A DNA stretch of 29,975 nt, taken from positions 1 to 29,975 of the forward strand of contig JAUCBJ010009028.1 in NCBI GenBank assembly GCA_032718475.1, given 5' to 3'. Positions 1 to 9,960 of the stretch are shown here, piece after piece. The position numbers and the translations under genes are program-made. Source of the DNA: Nemertoderma westbladi (taxonomy: Eukaryota; Xenacoelomorpha; Nemertodermatida; Nemertodermatidae). The notes beneath the pieces were generated by a model. That model did no database searches. It was given only the letters and a program-made list of their open reading frames with translations, and was not told where the DNA came from. How positions within the stretch are numbered: the first letter of the stretch is position 1; the number at the start of each line of letters is the position of its first letter.

Positions 1-571
1 ACTGGGACTGAGGGAAAATCTGGGGTACATTAGGTAGGCTAAAATTCTGAGCGAACAGTGGGTTATTAAATAATATACCGTAGGGATTTATATTATCGTG
101 TATAATTATTGTGAATATTTGGTGTATATTGATTTGGGGAAGCCCAAAATTATTCTTAATCAGGTTTCAACAGGTTTTCAACTATAGGAAGTTACATTAA
201 AGAGTATATCCAACTAATGCAGCTTTTCTCAACCGCAAACTTGCATCTTAGAAATATTCCCTCCCCACAATCAATATCCGGTGACTGGCCGGGGCTCGGT
301 GGTCTGTTAAGTCACGTCTCCAGCATCGGCGTTTTTCCCCCTGGTGTAGGAATAACGGCAACATATGATATTCCGTATACTTCACATAGGCTGTTTATTT
401 ATATGAATTTCTTAAATTTCAATGAATAGAGAATCCGATCCTACTGTAATATTCCATAACGTGTAATAATAGATAGGAGAAATTCTTCCATTCTAATGTG
501 ACAATTCTGGAATAAACTAAATAAATACGAAATTATTGCACAAAATAAATTTAGGCAAATAAATAAATTAA
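1..571. other. AT-rich flank, 3' side of POMGNT2
   Basis: No supportable gene is seen in this stretch. A 70-codon open frame at 217-429 has no recognisable motif. The segment probably includes the POMGNT2 3' untranslated region, because that gene ends at 572 on the minus strand. A candidate poly(A) signal at 394-399 is listed separately. Confidence 0.5.
394..399 (-). promoter_or_regulatory. Candidate poly(A) signal for POMGNT2
   Basis: TTTATT on the plus strand reads AATAAA on the minus strand. It lies about 173 nt past the POMGNT2 stop codon and is the first exact AATAAA found downstream of it. The assignment rests on motif and position only; in AT-rich DNA such hexamers also arise by chance. 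Confidence 0.4.
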
Positions 572-2284
572 TTAAGGAAATACAGGAGTTACATTAACCG
601 AATGTCGACAATAACAAGGGTTCGAATAATCACCAAATGTTACAGGAAACCCCAGGGAATCTTTCATCACGGTGCGAATCCAAACTGTTAACTCAGTTGC
701 TATGGGATACGAGTCAGCTGGCAGGGTTACCGTAGCAACGGCGGTGGTGATCAGGGAGTATTCCGTGTGTCCGGAAAGTCTGACCCAGAGTTGGTAGGAG
801 ATGGGAGGGTGTCCGGGAATAGACAGTGTCCAAGGTGGATCCCAGGACAGCCGCCAACCTGAGGAATGAGAAGTGCAAAGTGAAAAACTAACTGGCGACG
901 GGTGAAGGTTGTCCCATGGAGACTTCCCGTTGGTTGATAGGGTTGCTAAGCAACGCTTAACATCACCCAGGAAACTAGTTATATTAACGAAAGTATCTTG
1001 GTAAATTCTGTACAAGAATTCCCTGTTATTGCAGCAAAGGGATTGGTTGACATGGGAACTGGTGAATATAGCGTGTTTATCGCGCTCACTTAGGTCCGAT
1101 ATGCCGCCCAGTACGGGGGGTCTACCAGGGTGGCCGATGGCGTGTTCAGGATTCAGACATCGCCATGGGCAGTAACCAATACCAATATGTTCAGTAAGGG
1201 TCCGGTAGATGGCGTAATGATCGGGGATCAAACCGAATGGGAATAATTCTATTAGTACGCCATTTAGCGGTAGAAACATACACAGAATGAGACATGATCC
1301 GTGGACTCCGATAAGGTACTTAGAGTTTCTAATAATAGAAATGACATCATTAAGATCATCTACATCGATATTTACAAAATCAATATTTACATTGAAAGTA
1401 TTTTTTAAATTTATTACCAAATCAGGTGAATTAATAATAATTCTGGTATCTTTTCTCACACAAATAACTGCTCGATCAACTTCTGTTTCAGTATTCTCTT
1501 TAACAATTAAACTATCAGATATAAAACTCGTAAATGACGTTATAATAGAGGCTGATAAGGTCGGTGTCTCCACTGGGCCTTGGGGTTGGCGGAAACCAAA
1601 CTGATACCAAAGAGTTTGTTTACTTAGACCCAGGAGAAGGTCTCGGAAGCATATGAGTTGGTGGTTGGAGTGTCGCAGGTGCGATCGGACTAAGAGAGGG
1701 GAGGAGGAGAAGAGACGGTATAGTCGGTGGAACCTGGAGGAGTTGGCGAGATCGTCTGTGTAGAAGAGGGTGATAAGGCGGTTGGACTGCTGTGTGAGGG
1801 GCTGCGGGGTGAGGGACTGTAACGTATGGTACAATGGTAGTAAATCATCGTGAATTACATGGAGAAGATTATCGAGATTAAACCGAGAGAAACCAACGAC
1901 TAGGTTGTCGAGCCAGGAAACGTTGTCGAAGGTATTGAAGAGGGAATGCGGGAGATCGATGTGGTTGAAGATGTAGGCGTTGTGATCGAGGACAGTGGAG
2001 AGATGTAGGATCCCTTCATTACGACCGGGGGGATAACCGGCGACGATCGAATGACTGAGAGAACGGAAAAATATAAACTGGTCGCTGGCCGGTCTATAGC
2101 AGAGGTTTCTATAGCGACACTGTCTGGAGTGGGTGTCGTTACCGGTACAGTAAACCGAGGTAGACAGATGGAGATCTGAGTTAGAAGGTCCGTCTGCTGG
2201 GTTGGGATAATATGGTTGGACGAATCCGTAATAAACTGCGATAAAAATGGTTGATAGCGAAAGTATATCTAGCCAAGTAGACAT
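572..2284 (-). CDS. POMGNT2: Protein O-mannose beta-1,4-N-acetylglucosaminyltransferase 2
   Basis: POMGNT2 is an ER type II membrane enzyme of glycosyltransferase family 61. It adds beta-1,4-GlcNAc to O-mannose on alpha-dystroglycan, the first step toward core M3 glycans. The 570-residue frame starts at an ATG (2284) and matches the usual ~580-residue length. Visible parts: a hydrophobic N-terminal anchor (about residues 5-24); a Cys-containing block with CRYRNLCY (about 50-65); RFNLDNLLHVIHDDLLPLYH (about 133-152); WYQFGFRQPQGP; the family His-Gly site GVHGSCL (about 325-331); ELFPFGLIPDHY; HPGRPPVLGGI; RIYQDTFVNI; and a C-terminal fibronectin type III-like domain (about 461-570). That order of conserved blocks plus the FN3 tail identifies POMGNT2 rather than EOGT, the other GT61 family common in animals. 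No frameshift or intron is seen. Identity comes from recalled family features, not a search. Confidence 0.9.
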   Translation of the reverse strand: MSTWLDILSLSTIFIAVYYGFVQPYYPNPADGPSNSDLHLSTSVYCTGNDTHSRQCRYRNLCYRPASDQFIFFRSLSHSIVAGYPPGRNEGILHLSTVLDHNAYIFNHIDLPHSLFNTFDNVSWLDNLVVGFSRFNLDNLLHVIHDDLLPLYHTLQSLTPQPLTQQSNRLITLFYTDDLANSSRFHRLYRLFSSSPLLVRSHLRHSNHQLICFRDLLLGLSKQTLWYQFGFRQPQGPVETPTLSASIITSFTSFISDSLIVKENTETEVDRAVICVRKDTRIIINSPDLVINLKNTFNVNIDFVNIDVDDLNDVISIIRNSKYLIGVHGSCLILCMFLPLNGVLIELFPFGLIPDHYAIYRTLTEHIGIGYCPWRCLNPEHAIGHPGRPPVLGGISDLSERDKHAIFTSSHVNQSLCCNNREFLYRIYQDTFVNITSFLGDVKRCLATLSTNGKSPWDNLHPSPVSFSLCTSHSSGWRLSWDPPWTLSIPGHPPISYQLWVRLSGHTEYSLITTAVATVTLPADSYPIATELTVWIRTVMKDSLGFPVTFGDYSNPCYCRHSVNVTPVFP

Positions 2285-3338
2285 TCAGTAGTAGGAGGAG
2301 TAATAACTAGTAGGGAACTCAACAAGTAATTAATTAATAATATTCGAGAATTATAATAAATTAAAAGTGTACAGTAAAGATAAATTCAATGAATTTAAAA
2401 ACAATTACACTTTTACTAATATAATTATTTCAATAGCGCTAACAGTGTAAAACTACAACTAATTAATTATCAATTCCGATACCTTTTGAACCGGAATAAA
2501 TTCCGGTAAATTCCGGAAATAATTCAATAACTCGAATATTTATTAATTTTTCACATAGCTAAAGTCCATTTTTTTTAATTAGGCAGCAGCTTATTTTTGG
2601 CTGTAACTTTCCAATTTTATGATTTTATGTTTTCTCATCCAAAAACGTTGTGAAAAAACACTCTTGTTTAAAAATTTCAACATTCGATATTTTGCACTCT
2701 AATAGAGCAATAATTGGTGGTTTCAATAATATATGGTTTTATAGGTTTTCATTTAACGCCCCAAATGCATCCAAATCGTTGTTGTTCTTAAATTTATCGG
2801 AATCCTGTACATATACAAATCAGTTAAAATCGTTAAATAAATGAATTGCCTTTCAACAATATGGTTAGATATGGTGGAAAGTTTCCATAGCAACAGACAA
2901 ACTACAGAATTACTTGTTGATCTGCCTCTTCGTTGCATTTTTTTGGGATGTTTGAACGAACAAACAGTAGATAGAAATACAAGAATCTAAATGCCAAGTT
3001 ATCAAAATAACGCGATAAAAAAACGATAAGAACTTATATTTTGTACTAATATCTGTTAACGTACTCATCGATCAAAAAGTATCTCCAACCATAATGGCCC
3101 GATTGCTACCATAAATACTAAGTTTCCTTGGAAATATTAAAAATAAATGTATGTTATAATTATACCACGTCTTACTAAATATTAAACGAATCCTATAATA
3201 ATTACATAAAAACAACGATTTGTATGCATTTGAAACGTAATTATTGCAATGCTGCGACATAATAACCCTTAAACCAATATATTTTTGAAATCAGCAATTA
3301 CTGATCTATTACAGTGCAAAATCTCGAATGTTGGGCAC
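2285..3338. other. AT-rich intergenic spacer upstream of POMGNT2
   Basis: This stretch should hold the POMGNT2 5' untranslated region and promoter, as the gene reads leftward from 2284. Only short random-looking open frames occur. A small cluster of CCGG-containing near-palindromes (CCGGAATAAATTCCGG and a following TTCCGG) lies around 2490-2520. No tRNA, promoter element or transposon end could be supported. Confidence 0.5.
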
Positions 3339-4934
3339 ATCAGTGCGCCCACACCAAGCTACCACCCAGCGGACCATCAGTGCGCCCACACGAAGCTGCC
3401 AGCCAGCGGACCATCAGTGCGCCCACACCAAGCTGCCGCCCAGCGGACCATCAGTGCGCCCACACCAAGCTACCGCCCAGCGGACCATCAGTGCGCCCAC
3501 ACCAAGCTGCCAACCAGCGGACCATCAGTGCGCCCACACCAAGCTGCCAACCAGCGGACCATCAGTGCGCCCACACCAAGCTACCAGCCAGCGGACCATC
3601 AGTGCGCCCACACTAAGCTACCAGCCAGCGGACCATCAGTGCGCCCACACCAAGCTGTCACCCAGCGGACCATCAGTGCGCCCACACCAAGCTACCAGTC
3701 AGCGGACCATCAGTGCGCCCACACCAAGCTACCAGCCATCGGACCATCAGTGCGCCCACACCAAGCTACCAGCCATCGGACCATCAGTGCGCCCACACCA
3801 AGCTGCCGCCCAGCGGACCATCAGTGCGCCCACACCAAGCTGCCAGCCAGTGGACCATCAGTGCGCCCACACCAAGCTGCCACCCAGCGGACCATCAGTG
3901 CGCCCACACCAAGCTACCAGCCATCGGACCATCAGTGCGCCCACACCAAGCTACCAGTCAGCGGACCATCAGTGCGCCCACACCAAGCTACCAGCCATCG
4001 GACCATCAGTGCGCCCACACCAAGCTGCCACCCAGCGGACCATCAGTGCGCCCATACCAAGCTACCCTACCAGTCAGCGGACCATCAGTGCGCCCACACC
4101 AAGCTGCCAGCCAGCGGACCATCAGTGCGCCCACACCAAGCTACCAGCCATCGGACCATCAGTGCGCCCACACCAAGCTACCGCCCAGCGGACCATCAGT
4201 GCGCCCACACCAAGCTACCAGCCATCGGACCATCATTGCGCCCACACCAAGCTACCAGTCAGCGGACCATCAGTGCGCCCACACCAAGCTACCAGCCATC
4301 GGACCATCAGTGCGCCCACACCAAGCTGCCGCCCAGCGGACCATCAGTGCGCCCACACCAAGCTGCCAGCCAGCGGACCATCAGTGCGCCCACACCAAGC
4401 TGCCACCCAGCGGACCATCAGTGCGCCCACACCAAGCTACCAGTCAGCGGACAATCAGTGCGCCCACACCAAGCTGCCGCCCAGCGGACCATCAGTGCGC
4501 CCACACCAAGCTGCCAGCCAGCGGACCATCAGTGCACCCACACCAAGCTGCCACCCAGCGGACCATCAGTGCGCCCACACCAAGCTGCCACCCAGCGGAC
4601 CATCAGTGCGCCCACACCAAGCTGCCGCCCAGCGGACCATCAGTGCGCCCACACCAAGCTACCAGCCAGCGGACCATCAGTGCGCCCACACTAAGCTGCC
4701 ACCCAGCGGACCATCAGTGCGCCCACACCAAGCTGCCACCCAGCGGACCATCAGTGCGCCCACACCAAGCTGCCGCCCAGCGGACCATCAGTGCGCCCAC
4801 ACCAAGCTACCAGCCATCGGACCATCATTGCGCCCACACGAAGCTGCCGCCCAGCGGACCATCAGTGCGCCCACACCAAGTTGTCACCCAGCGGACCATC
4901 AGTGCGCCCACACCAAGCTACCAGTCAGCGGACC
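3339..4934. repeat. 37-bp minisatellite, 43 tandem units
   Basis: The unit begins ATCAGTGCGCCCACACCAAG and continues CT(A/G)CC-variable-CAGCGGACC, 37 bp in all. Unit starts fall every 37 bp from 3339, and the span of 1596 bp equals 43 x 37 plus 5; the extra 5 bp is one insertion near 4063 (CTACCCTACCAG in place of CTACCAG). Units differ mainly in a short variable core: CTACCAGCC, CTACCAGTC, CTGCCACCC, CTGCCGCCC and CTACCAGCCAT types. Because 37 is not a multiple of 3 and the unit has no stop in any plus frame, all three plus frames stay open for over 400 codons; I do not regard these as genes. It lies between the SURF1 3' end and the POMGNT2 5' end. Confidence 0.97.
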
Positions 4935-5278
4935 AAATGTTATGACTTGTCAGTGGTACCATAACACAATACTTCCTTTGTGGTTAATGGGGTCCTTTAG
5001 GAACTAAAATCATGCTTAGGCTAGAATAAGCAAAATGGTAATCACCACAGCAAGAGAGGCCCGCTGCCCTCTTTAAGCCTCGTCAGCAGTTTATTTCAAA
5101 ATTAAATAATAATAATGAAAGTCTATTAAGTTAACATTATTAAATACAATAATTATAATATTGTTAATTAATTAGCACGGCTTGGCAATTGGCCAGGCGA
5201 TTTGTCAATAAATCTCACAATTAATTAATTAATTGACGGCGTTGTAAAAAATAAACGACAAAGTGTATTATATTTATA
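4935..5278. other. Spacer between minisatellite and SURF1
   Basis: AT-rich DNA with TTAATTAATTAATT runs near 5220 and a short GC-richer patch at about 5050-5090. It probably contains the SURF1 3' untranslated region. No gene is seen. Confidence 0.5.
5090..5095 (-). promoter_or_regulatory. Candidate poly(A) signal for SURF1
   Basis: TTTATT on the plus strand is AATAAA on the minus strand, about 184 nt beyond the SURF1 stop codon. Supported by motif and position only. Confidence 0.35.
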
Positions 5279-6262
5279 TTATAGACGGAAGCCGGCCCTC
5301 CGTCTGGGACGCACAATAAAGACCCCCCATAGAGTTAGCATCGCGCCAGCCATAGTCCACCACGTAATCACATACTCAAAGTGTTTGTTACGGAGAGTCA
5401 CCCTGGTCTGCCCCCCAGTCGGTCCCCCAGGGACCGTGTCTGCCGCCTCCACCAGTATAGCGTCCGCGCCAGCAGACTCAGCTAACGACACGTTATCCCG
5501 ATAAAACCAATGGTTAGCCGCCGGCTCGTTGCTGGGCATCGGCCAACCGCCGCGCTCAGAGTCCCTACAAACCCCGGTCACCGTAGTAACACCCTGTACC
5601 TGCCCCCCGGTCCTCCGCCTGCGGTCCATAAGGTCCAGAGGGACCCATCCGCGGTCCACCAGCACCGTGCGACCGGGTTGGTCTGCCAGATGGAACGGAG
5701 TCACTACATGAGCGCCGTTCCTGTGTCCGTCCGAGAACATCGCCGACCCCCCGTGGGAGGCTGACAGCACCCGCGGGTGGAGGTACATCTCTTTGGAGTG
5801 TTCGAACCGGCCTCGTAGCTCCACCCTGCGGTAGTTCAACCCCTCACCAGTCTCAGGTAACACATCTAGCGGGGGCTGCAGCATCTTTGATTCCAACTCG
5901 GCAATCAGGCATAATTTCCATTGGCGCCGGTAAACCTGCCAGACACCGAGAATAAAAGCAACCAAAGGTAAGAGTAGAACCAGATGCATCCTCCTACTAG
6001 GTAATAGAGAGGGATCTATAGTACCTCTACTGGGGTACCGGTAGGTGCTAGGTTCCGAGGTAATGAACCGAAGTAGTTTATTCTTATTGTTGGTACCGGT
6101 AGTTAGTAATCGTTGCTCACAGGTTAGCCATGAATTTAAACACCGTTGACTTCGCGATGATATTCCCATTAACACAACGAATCTTTCATTTCCCGGAGTA
6201 CCGGTAGGCCTATTAAAATAAAACCAGGGAACGCGCTTCGCAATTATGGTGCCGAGATTCAT
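5279..6262 (-). CDS. SURF1: SURF1, cytochrome c oxidase assembly factor
   Basis: SURF1 is a mitochondrial inner-membrane protein that helps early assembly of cytochrome c oxidase (complex IV). From the ATG at 6262 the protein has 327 residues, close to the ~300 usual in animals. An N-terminal region with scattered Arg/Lys is consistent with mitochondrial targeting. Transmembrane helix 1 starts near residue 92 (MHLVLLLPLVAFILGVWQ) and is followed by RRQWKLCLIAELESK. The SURF1 signatures then follow in order: NYRRVELRGRFEHSKEMYL, GAHVVTPFHL, VLVDRGWVP, NHWFYRDN, VPGGPTGGQTRVTLRNKH, and helix 2 (YVITWWTMAGAMLTLWGVFIV, about 298-318). The frame stays open upstream through a transposon end to an in-frame ATG at 6334. 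I chose 6262 because it is the first ATG in host sequence. The coding region has no introns, while vertebrate SURF1 is split into many exons; it could be a retrocopy or reflect intron loss. Confidence 0.93.
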   Translation of the reverse strand: MNLGTIIAKRVPWFYFNRPTGTPGNERFVVLMGISSRSQRCLNSWLTCEQRLLTTGTNNKNKLLRFITSEPSTYRYPSRGTIDPSLLPSRRMHLVLLLPLVAFILGVWQVYRRQWKLCLIAELESKMLQPPLDVLPETGEGLNYRRVELRGRFEHSKEMYLHPRVLSASHGGSAMFSDGHRNGAHVVTPFHLADQPGRTVLVDRGWVPLDLMDRRRRTGGQVQGVTTVTGVCRDSERGGWPMPSNEPAANHWFYRDNVSLAESAGADAILVEAADTVPGGPTGGQTRVTLRNKHFEYVITWWTMAGAMLTLWGVFIVRPRRRAGFRL

Positions 6263-6295
6263 CTTCCCGAACGATATTTCTATATAATATTGTGG

Positions 6296-7221
6296 ATATT
6301 TCGCAGGGTTGGCAACCAATGGTTTTTTCACCATTGGTTTTTTATGGTTTTTTGGTTTAACCAACTTTTAAAAAAAGGCGAAAAAATTGGTTTTTTATGG
6401 TTTTTCATAAAATTTTACAATTAACGCTGTAAATAATATAAAGCAGGCTGGTAGTCGCATTTCTTTTTCATTTTGCAATGTTAGAATGAACAAATTTATC
6501 TCACTTTGAGTTTTGCTCGCGTTTCTTTTTCATATGTTCATTTTGCAATGTTAATGAAAAGGTTTTGCTCGCTTCGCTGGCGTATGTTTCTAGTTTACAT
6601 TGTTAAAATGTTGTGTGCTCGTTATTTTCGGTGCATGCGCGGTATATTGTCCAATACTGCGCGGCTGAAAAATTGTGCGCAGGCGTTTTGCGCGGTTCAG
6701 TGGTGGTTTGCAGCCTGGCGTGCAGTGGAGCAGTGCAGACGTCTGGACGTTGGTATGTATTTTTAGTTTTTACGTTGTATGTTGTTGGTATTTTGTCACA
6801 CGCTGACATGGGCTGATGGGTTGGACAGTCAGACAGTTGGATGAGAATAAGGACAGAACAGCAGAAGAAACGCTTCAAACCAGCATACTGTATACTGTAT
6901 AGTGTATGTGGCCTTATTCCAGTATTCAGTTATTCCAGTATTTTGTTCTATTGGGCAAGCGCAAGGCAGCAAGGGTTGTACTGTCAGACTGTCTTGACTG
7001 TTGTACGTATACCCTACATTTGTACATTTGTATGTATACCCTACATTTCAGCATTTGTATGTATTGCTGTAGGCCTATTGGATTTAATTAAACCACAGAC
7101 TGACAGAAAAACCATAAAAAACCATAAAAAACCGAAAAAAACCATAAAAAACCAAACAATAAAACCAAAACCAAAAATTTTTTTTCAAAAAACCATGGTT
7201 TTTGCCATCCCTGATATTTCG
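6296..7221. mobile_element. Non-autonomous hAT-type transposon with 8-bp TSD
   Basis: The element spans 6304-7213 (910 bp). Its left end is CAGGGTTGGCAACC and its right end, read inward on the minus strand, is CAGGGATGGCAAAAACC; CAGGG-TGGCAA is a typical hAT terminal inverted repeat. Both ends continue into CCATGGTTTTTT-like and repeated GGTTTTTTATGG sub-terminal motifs that are inverted relative to each other. It is flanked by identical 8-bp direct repeats, ATATTTCG, at 6296-6303 and 7214-7221; an 8-bp duplication is the hAT hallmark. No transposase frame is present. Short frames at 6506-7248 lack motifs, and an internal ~27-bp duplication (GTATACCCTACATTT) lies at about 7007-7060. The insertion is in the 5' flank of SURF1, 34 bp from its ATG. 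Confidence 0.88.
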
Positions 7222-8617
7222 TCTAAATTCAGTTCGAATCATTTCTAAGAACTGAAGAACAAGTTGATATCGGTACCAGAATACTGGAATATCGGTACCA
7301 CTACACACTACCGTTGATGCCTGTAAATTACTACACCCCTGTACTACTGTATTACATGAATTATATTATTCGGGTGGTGTCTTAAACCACTCCAGCACTC
7401 CCATAGCAACGTATAAAATTAAAATTATAATTAAAACCATGAACAGATACTGGTAAAAAGCACTAGGCCTACAGCACTAAAACAAAAACAAGACCGCTCA
7501 CGCTTTGCAGCTATGGTATAAAGTAAAACATTAGATAAGCAAGTACAGATAAGTACCGGTAAGTAGTCTCTAAATAGCATAAGCAAAAAATAATAATTAC
7601 ACTACTGCACTACAGCACTAGGCCTACAGCTACAGTGTACAGTCTATCTCAAAAAAGTACCGTATTAAACATTTAACATTATACAGTAGCACACCTGTCA
7701 ATAATATACATACATACTGTTGTAATAAAGGAATGAAAGTGATTCGACTCGACTCACATCTGTTAGCCTGTTCCCTGATAATGTCCGAAATTAGCCTACC
7801 TGTAGGCCTACACAAAATCAATAAGATTATAGGTACAGGAATAGGTAGTTAGGACTTAGGAGCTCATGACTTGGACGTTGGACGTGGTCACATGGGGTAA
7901 GGATATTCTGTTAGCAGTTAAGGTTTAGTTTCTTGGTGTTACATAATTTTAACTACAGGTTTGAGCCACCGCTGTGTAAAATTTTCAGGTACCCCAATCA
8001 GCCAATTACGATTGCGGTATTCCGAGAAAATTAACGGTACTCTTCATTTTATCTTTTTATTTTATAACACTATTTAAAAGGCTAAATCTACTTACCGTAA
8101 ATAGGCGCAGAGTGACCGCGAACACAAAATGTGTTTACAGTAGTGGGTTTAAAACTTTGGCCCATTGTGCATTTGACAGATTGGCTTACCCGTAATAAAA
8201 TTTAATTAAGTTGAACACATTTTCTTAAATGTCTTTAATTTCTTAATACTTAAATTAAAATATTTTGATTTTATACAGTATGGGCTGTTAAAATATGTCT
8301 GTTCGCGCTTGTAAGACTTCGATAATTTTCACAATCGAATTTTATTATCACAGAAATCTTACTTAATTGTACCAAACGTGTGTTTTAACATCAGATATAA
8401 ATCAACGCGGCGTATGACCCGTGAGGGAGCCTGGCGCGGCGTGTGACCCGTGAGGGAGTCTGAAATATATCGGCTTACTAAATTGTGCCGCTTTGTATCA
8501 TTCGGGATCTGCTATATAATTCCTAACAACTATGTTCACGTACGGGATAGGTGTTGAGTTCTAGATAACAAACAGGCCTATGTCTTAAGGTCATTACAAC
8601 AGATTGCTAATAAGAAT
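7222..8617. other. AT-rich region without recognisable genes
   Basis: Before the hAT insertion this DNA adjoined the SURF1 5' end, so it may hold the ancestral SURF1 promoter. Three copies of the octamer TAGGCCTA occur here (7464, 7619, 7803). Two 15-bp matches, CACTAGGCCTACAGC, lie about 155 bp apart. No open frame with protein similarity is seen. Confidence 0.4.
8406..8463. repeat. 29-bp tandem duplication
   Basis: Two adjacent 29-bp copies begin CGCGGCGTATGACCCGTGAG at 8406 and CGCGGCGTGTGACCCGTGAG at 8435. They differ at two or three bases and are GC-rich within AT-rich DNA. No function is apparent. Confidence 0.85.
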
Positions 8618-9310
8618 GGTAACAGTTCCGTATAGGACTGCATTTTTATAACATAACTCATTGTTACCAAGGCCACAGTTAAGAGTTCTAGAACAAAAAT
8701 ATATAATATACACTATTCTAGAACAAAAAAAAATAAAATAATTATTGTTCTAGAACTTTTAGCGAGTAATTTTTTAAATTTAAAATAGCTAGTAAAAAAA
8801 TTATATATTTATATTATTATTAAAAAAAATTTCTACCGGTACCAAATTGTATTATTTGTTAAATTTACTAGCTACAGTATTTTCAAATTAAAAAATACTA
8901 GCTATATGTTTTAGAACATTATTATTTTTTATTTTATTTATTTAATATTATATGTATTATACACTATTCTAGAGCATAAATAATACAAATAATATAATGT
9001 TCTAGAACATATAGCTAGTTATTTTTCAAATTTAGAATAGCTAGTAATACAAAAAAAATTACTATTTGATAATATTTATTTATTAGAAAATGTATCTACC
9101 AAATTGGATATTTTTTAAATTGACTAGCTATTTTAAAATTAAAAAAAACTAGCTACAGGTATATGTTCTATAACATTATATTTTTTATTTTATTTATGTT
9201 CTATAATAGTATATAATAATTTTCTATTGTTCTAGAACTCTTCATTGTTCCCATAACAGTGACATATGTTTTAAAAATGCAGTTCTATACGGAACTCTAG
9301 CCATAAGAAT
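8610..9310. mobile_element. Foldback DNA transposon with 8-bp TSD
   Basis: The element covers 8618-9302 (685 bp). Its long terminal inverted repeats share AGTTCCGTATAG(G/A)ACTGCA and then (A/T)AACAT...GAGTTCTAGAAC. Outermost bases are GGTAAC on the left and GGCTAG on the right, inverted. Exact direct repeats ATAAGAAT flank it at 8610-8617 and 9303-9310, indicating transposition with an 8-bp target duplication. The AT-rich interior holds two further imperfect palindromes built from TTCTAGAAC, AGCTAGT and TCTACC motifs (about 8745-8920 and 8995-9180). No transposase is present. An 8-bp duplication with GG ends is compatible with Merlin-, Mutator- or hAT-type transposases; I cannot choose among them. 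Confidence 0.82.
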
Positions 9311-9524
9311 CATAGTTTGCACACCCTTCCTCCCATGGTAACAGGACTTCAAAAAAGTCTATGTATTTCAAGTCAATATTTATAGCTATATTTGAAGCAA
9401 ACCCTCAATAGATATAAACTTGGGGTTTTTCAACTCAACTACAGTATATTAAATAATATACTGTATAGGCTAGACAAAATATACACCATGACCCGTGATA
9501 AAATTGCTTGAACTTTGAAACATA
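9311..9524. other. Short AT-rich gap between inverted-repeat elements
   Basis: About 210 bp between the foldback element and the next large inverted repeat. No gene or repeat was recognised. Confidence 0.4.
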
Positions 9525-9787
9525 ACTAGTTCAACTCACCGTCGTTGACCACATGAAGCCGGAATTTTCGATTTTGCATTAAAATTTTGTTGATAAGCGT
9601 TTTAAAAAGTGTCTTTTGCGAAATCGCACCCTCCGTATCGTGGCCATTCTTCACATTAGTCGTAATTTTATCATATAATTAGAAAGTTTGCCTTGTAAGG
9701 TTTCGAAATATGTAACAATATCTGAATTTCGTTGAGAAACAGAGTCGTTCAAAGATAGCAAGAAGTATTGTTCGCTGAAGGCCATTT

Positions 9788-9939
9788 ATTCTAGTTAATA
9801 AATACACGATGTTCTGGAACATTTTTTTAAAGTATGAATAGCTACACAATAGATCTATTGGATAGGAATACCGCTGTTGCCAACCAACTCATAAAATAAA
9901 TAACACGTTCTAGAATATTGTGTATTTATTAAATAGAAT
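9788..9939. mobile_element. Small palindromic MITE-like element
   Basis: About 152 bp with roughly 33-bp imperfect inverted ends: the left has ATTCTAGTTAATAAATACAC then GTTCTGGAAC, and the right, inverted, has ATTCTATTTAATAAATACAC then ATTCTAGAAC. It lies at the inner edge of the left arm of the larger inverted repeat. Its TTCTAGAAC motif is shared with the 8618-9302 element, suggesting a related family. No target duplication was resolved. Confidence 0.6.
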
Positions 9940-9960
9940 CTAAGTGCAGTCAGAATGCAG

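Noticed and set aside
3339-4934. CRISPR array
   Set aside because: The regular 37-bp unit is a head-to-tail minisatellite with no unique spacers, and the window is eukaryotic.
3285-5007. Long plus-strand frames (up to 559 codons) over the 37-bp repeat as a repetitive protein gene
   Set aside because: All three frames are open simply because the unit has no stops and 37 is not a multiple of 3. The unique flanks show no signal peptide or domain, and there is no evidence of selection on one frame.
6506-7248. Short frames inside the hAT element as a transposase remnant
   Set aside because: None shows a hAT dimerisation motif or any other recognisable domain, and 910 bp is too short for an autonomous copy.
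7630-7821. 63-codon minus-strand frame
   Set aside because: It has no recognisable motif or family, and such lengths are expected by chance here.
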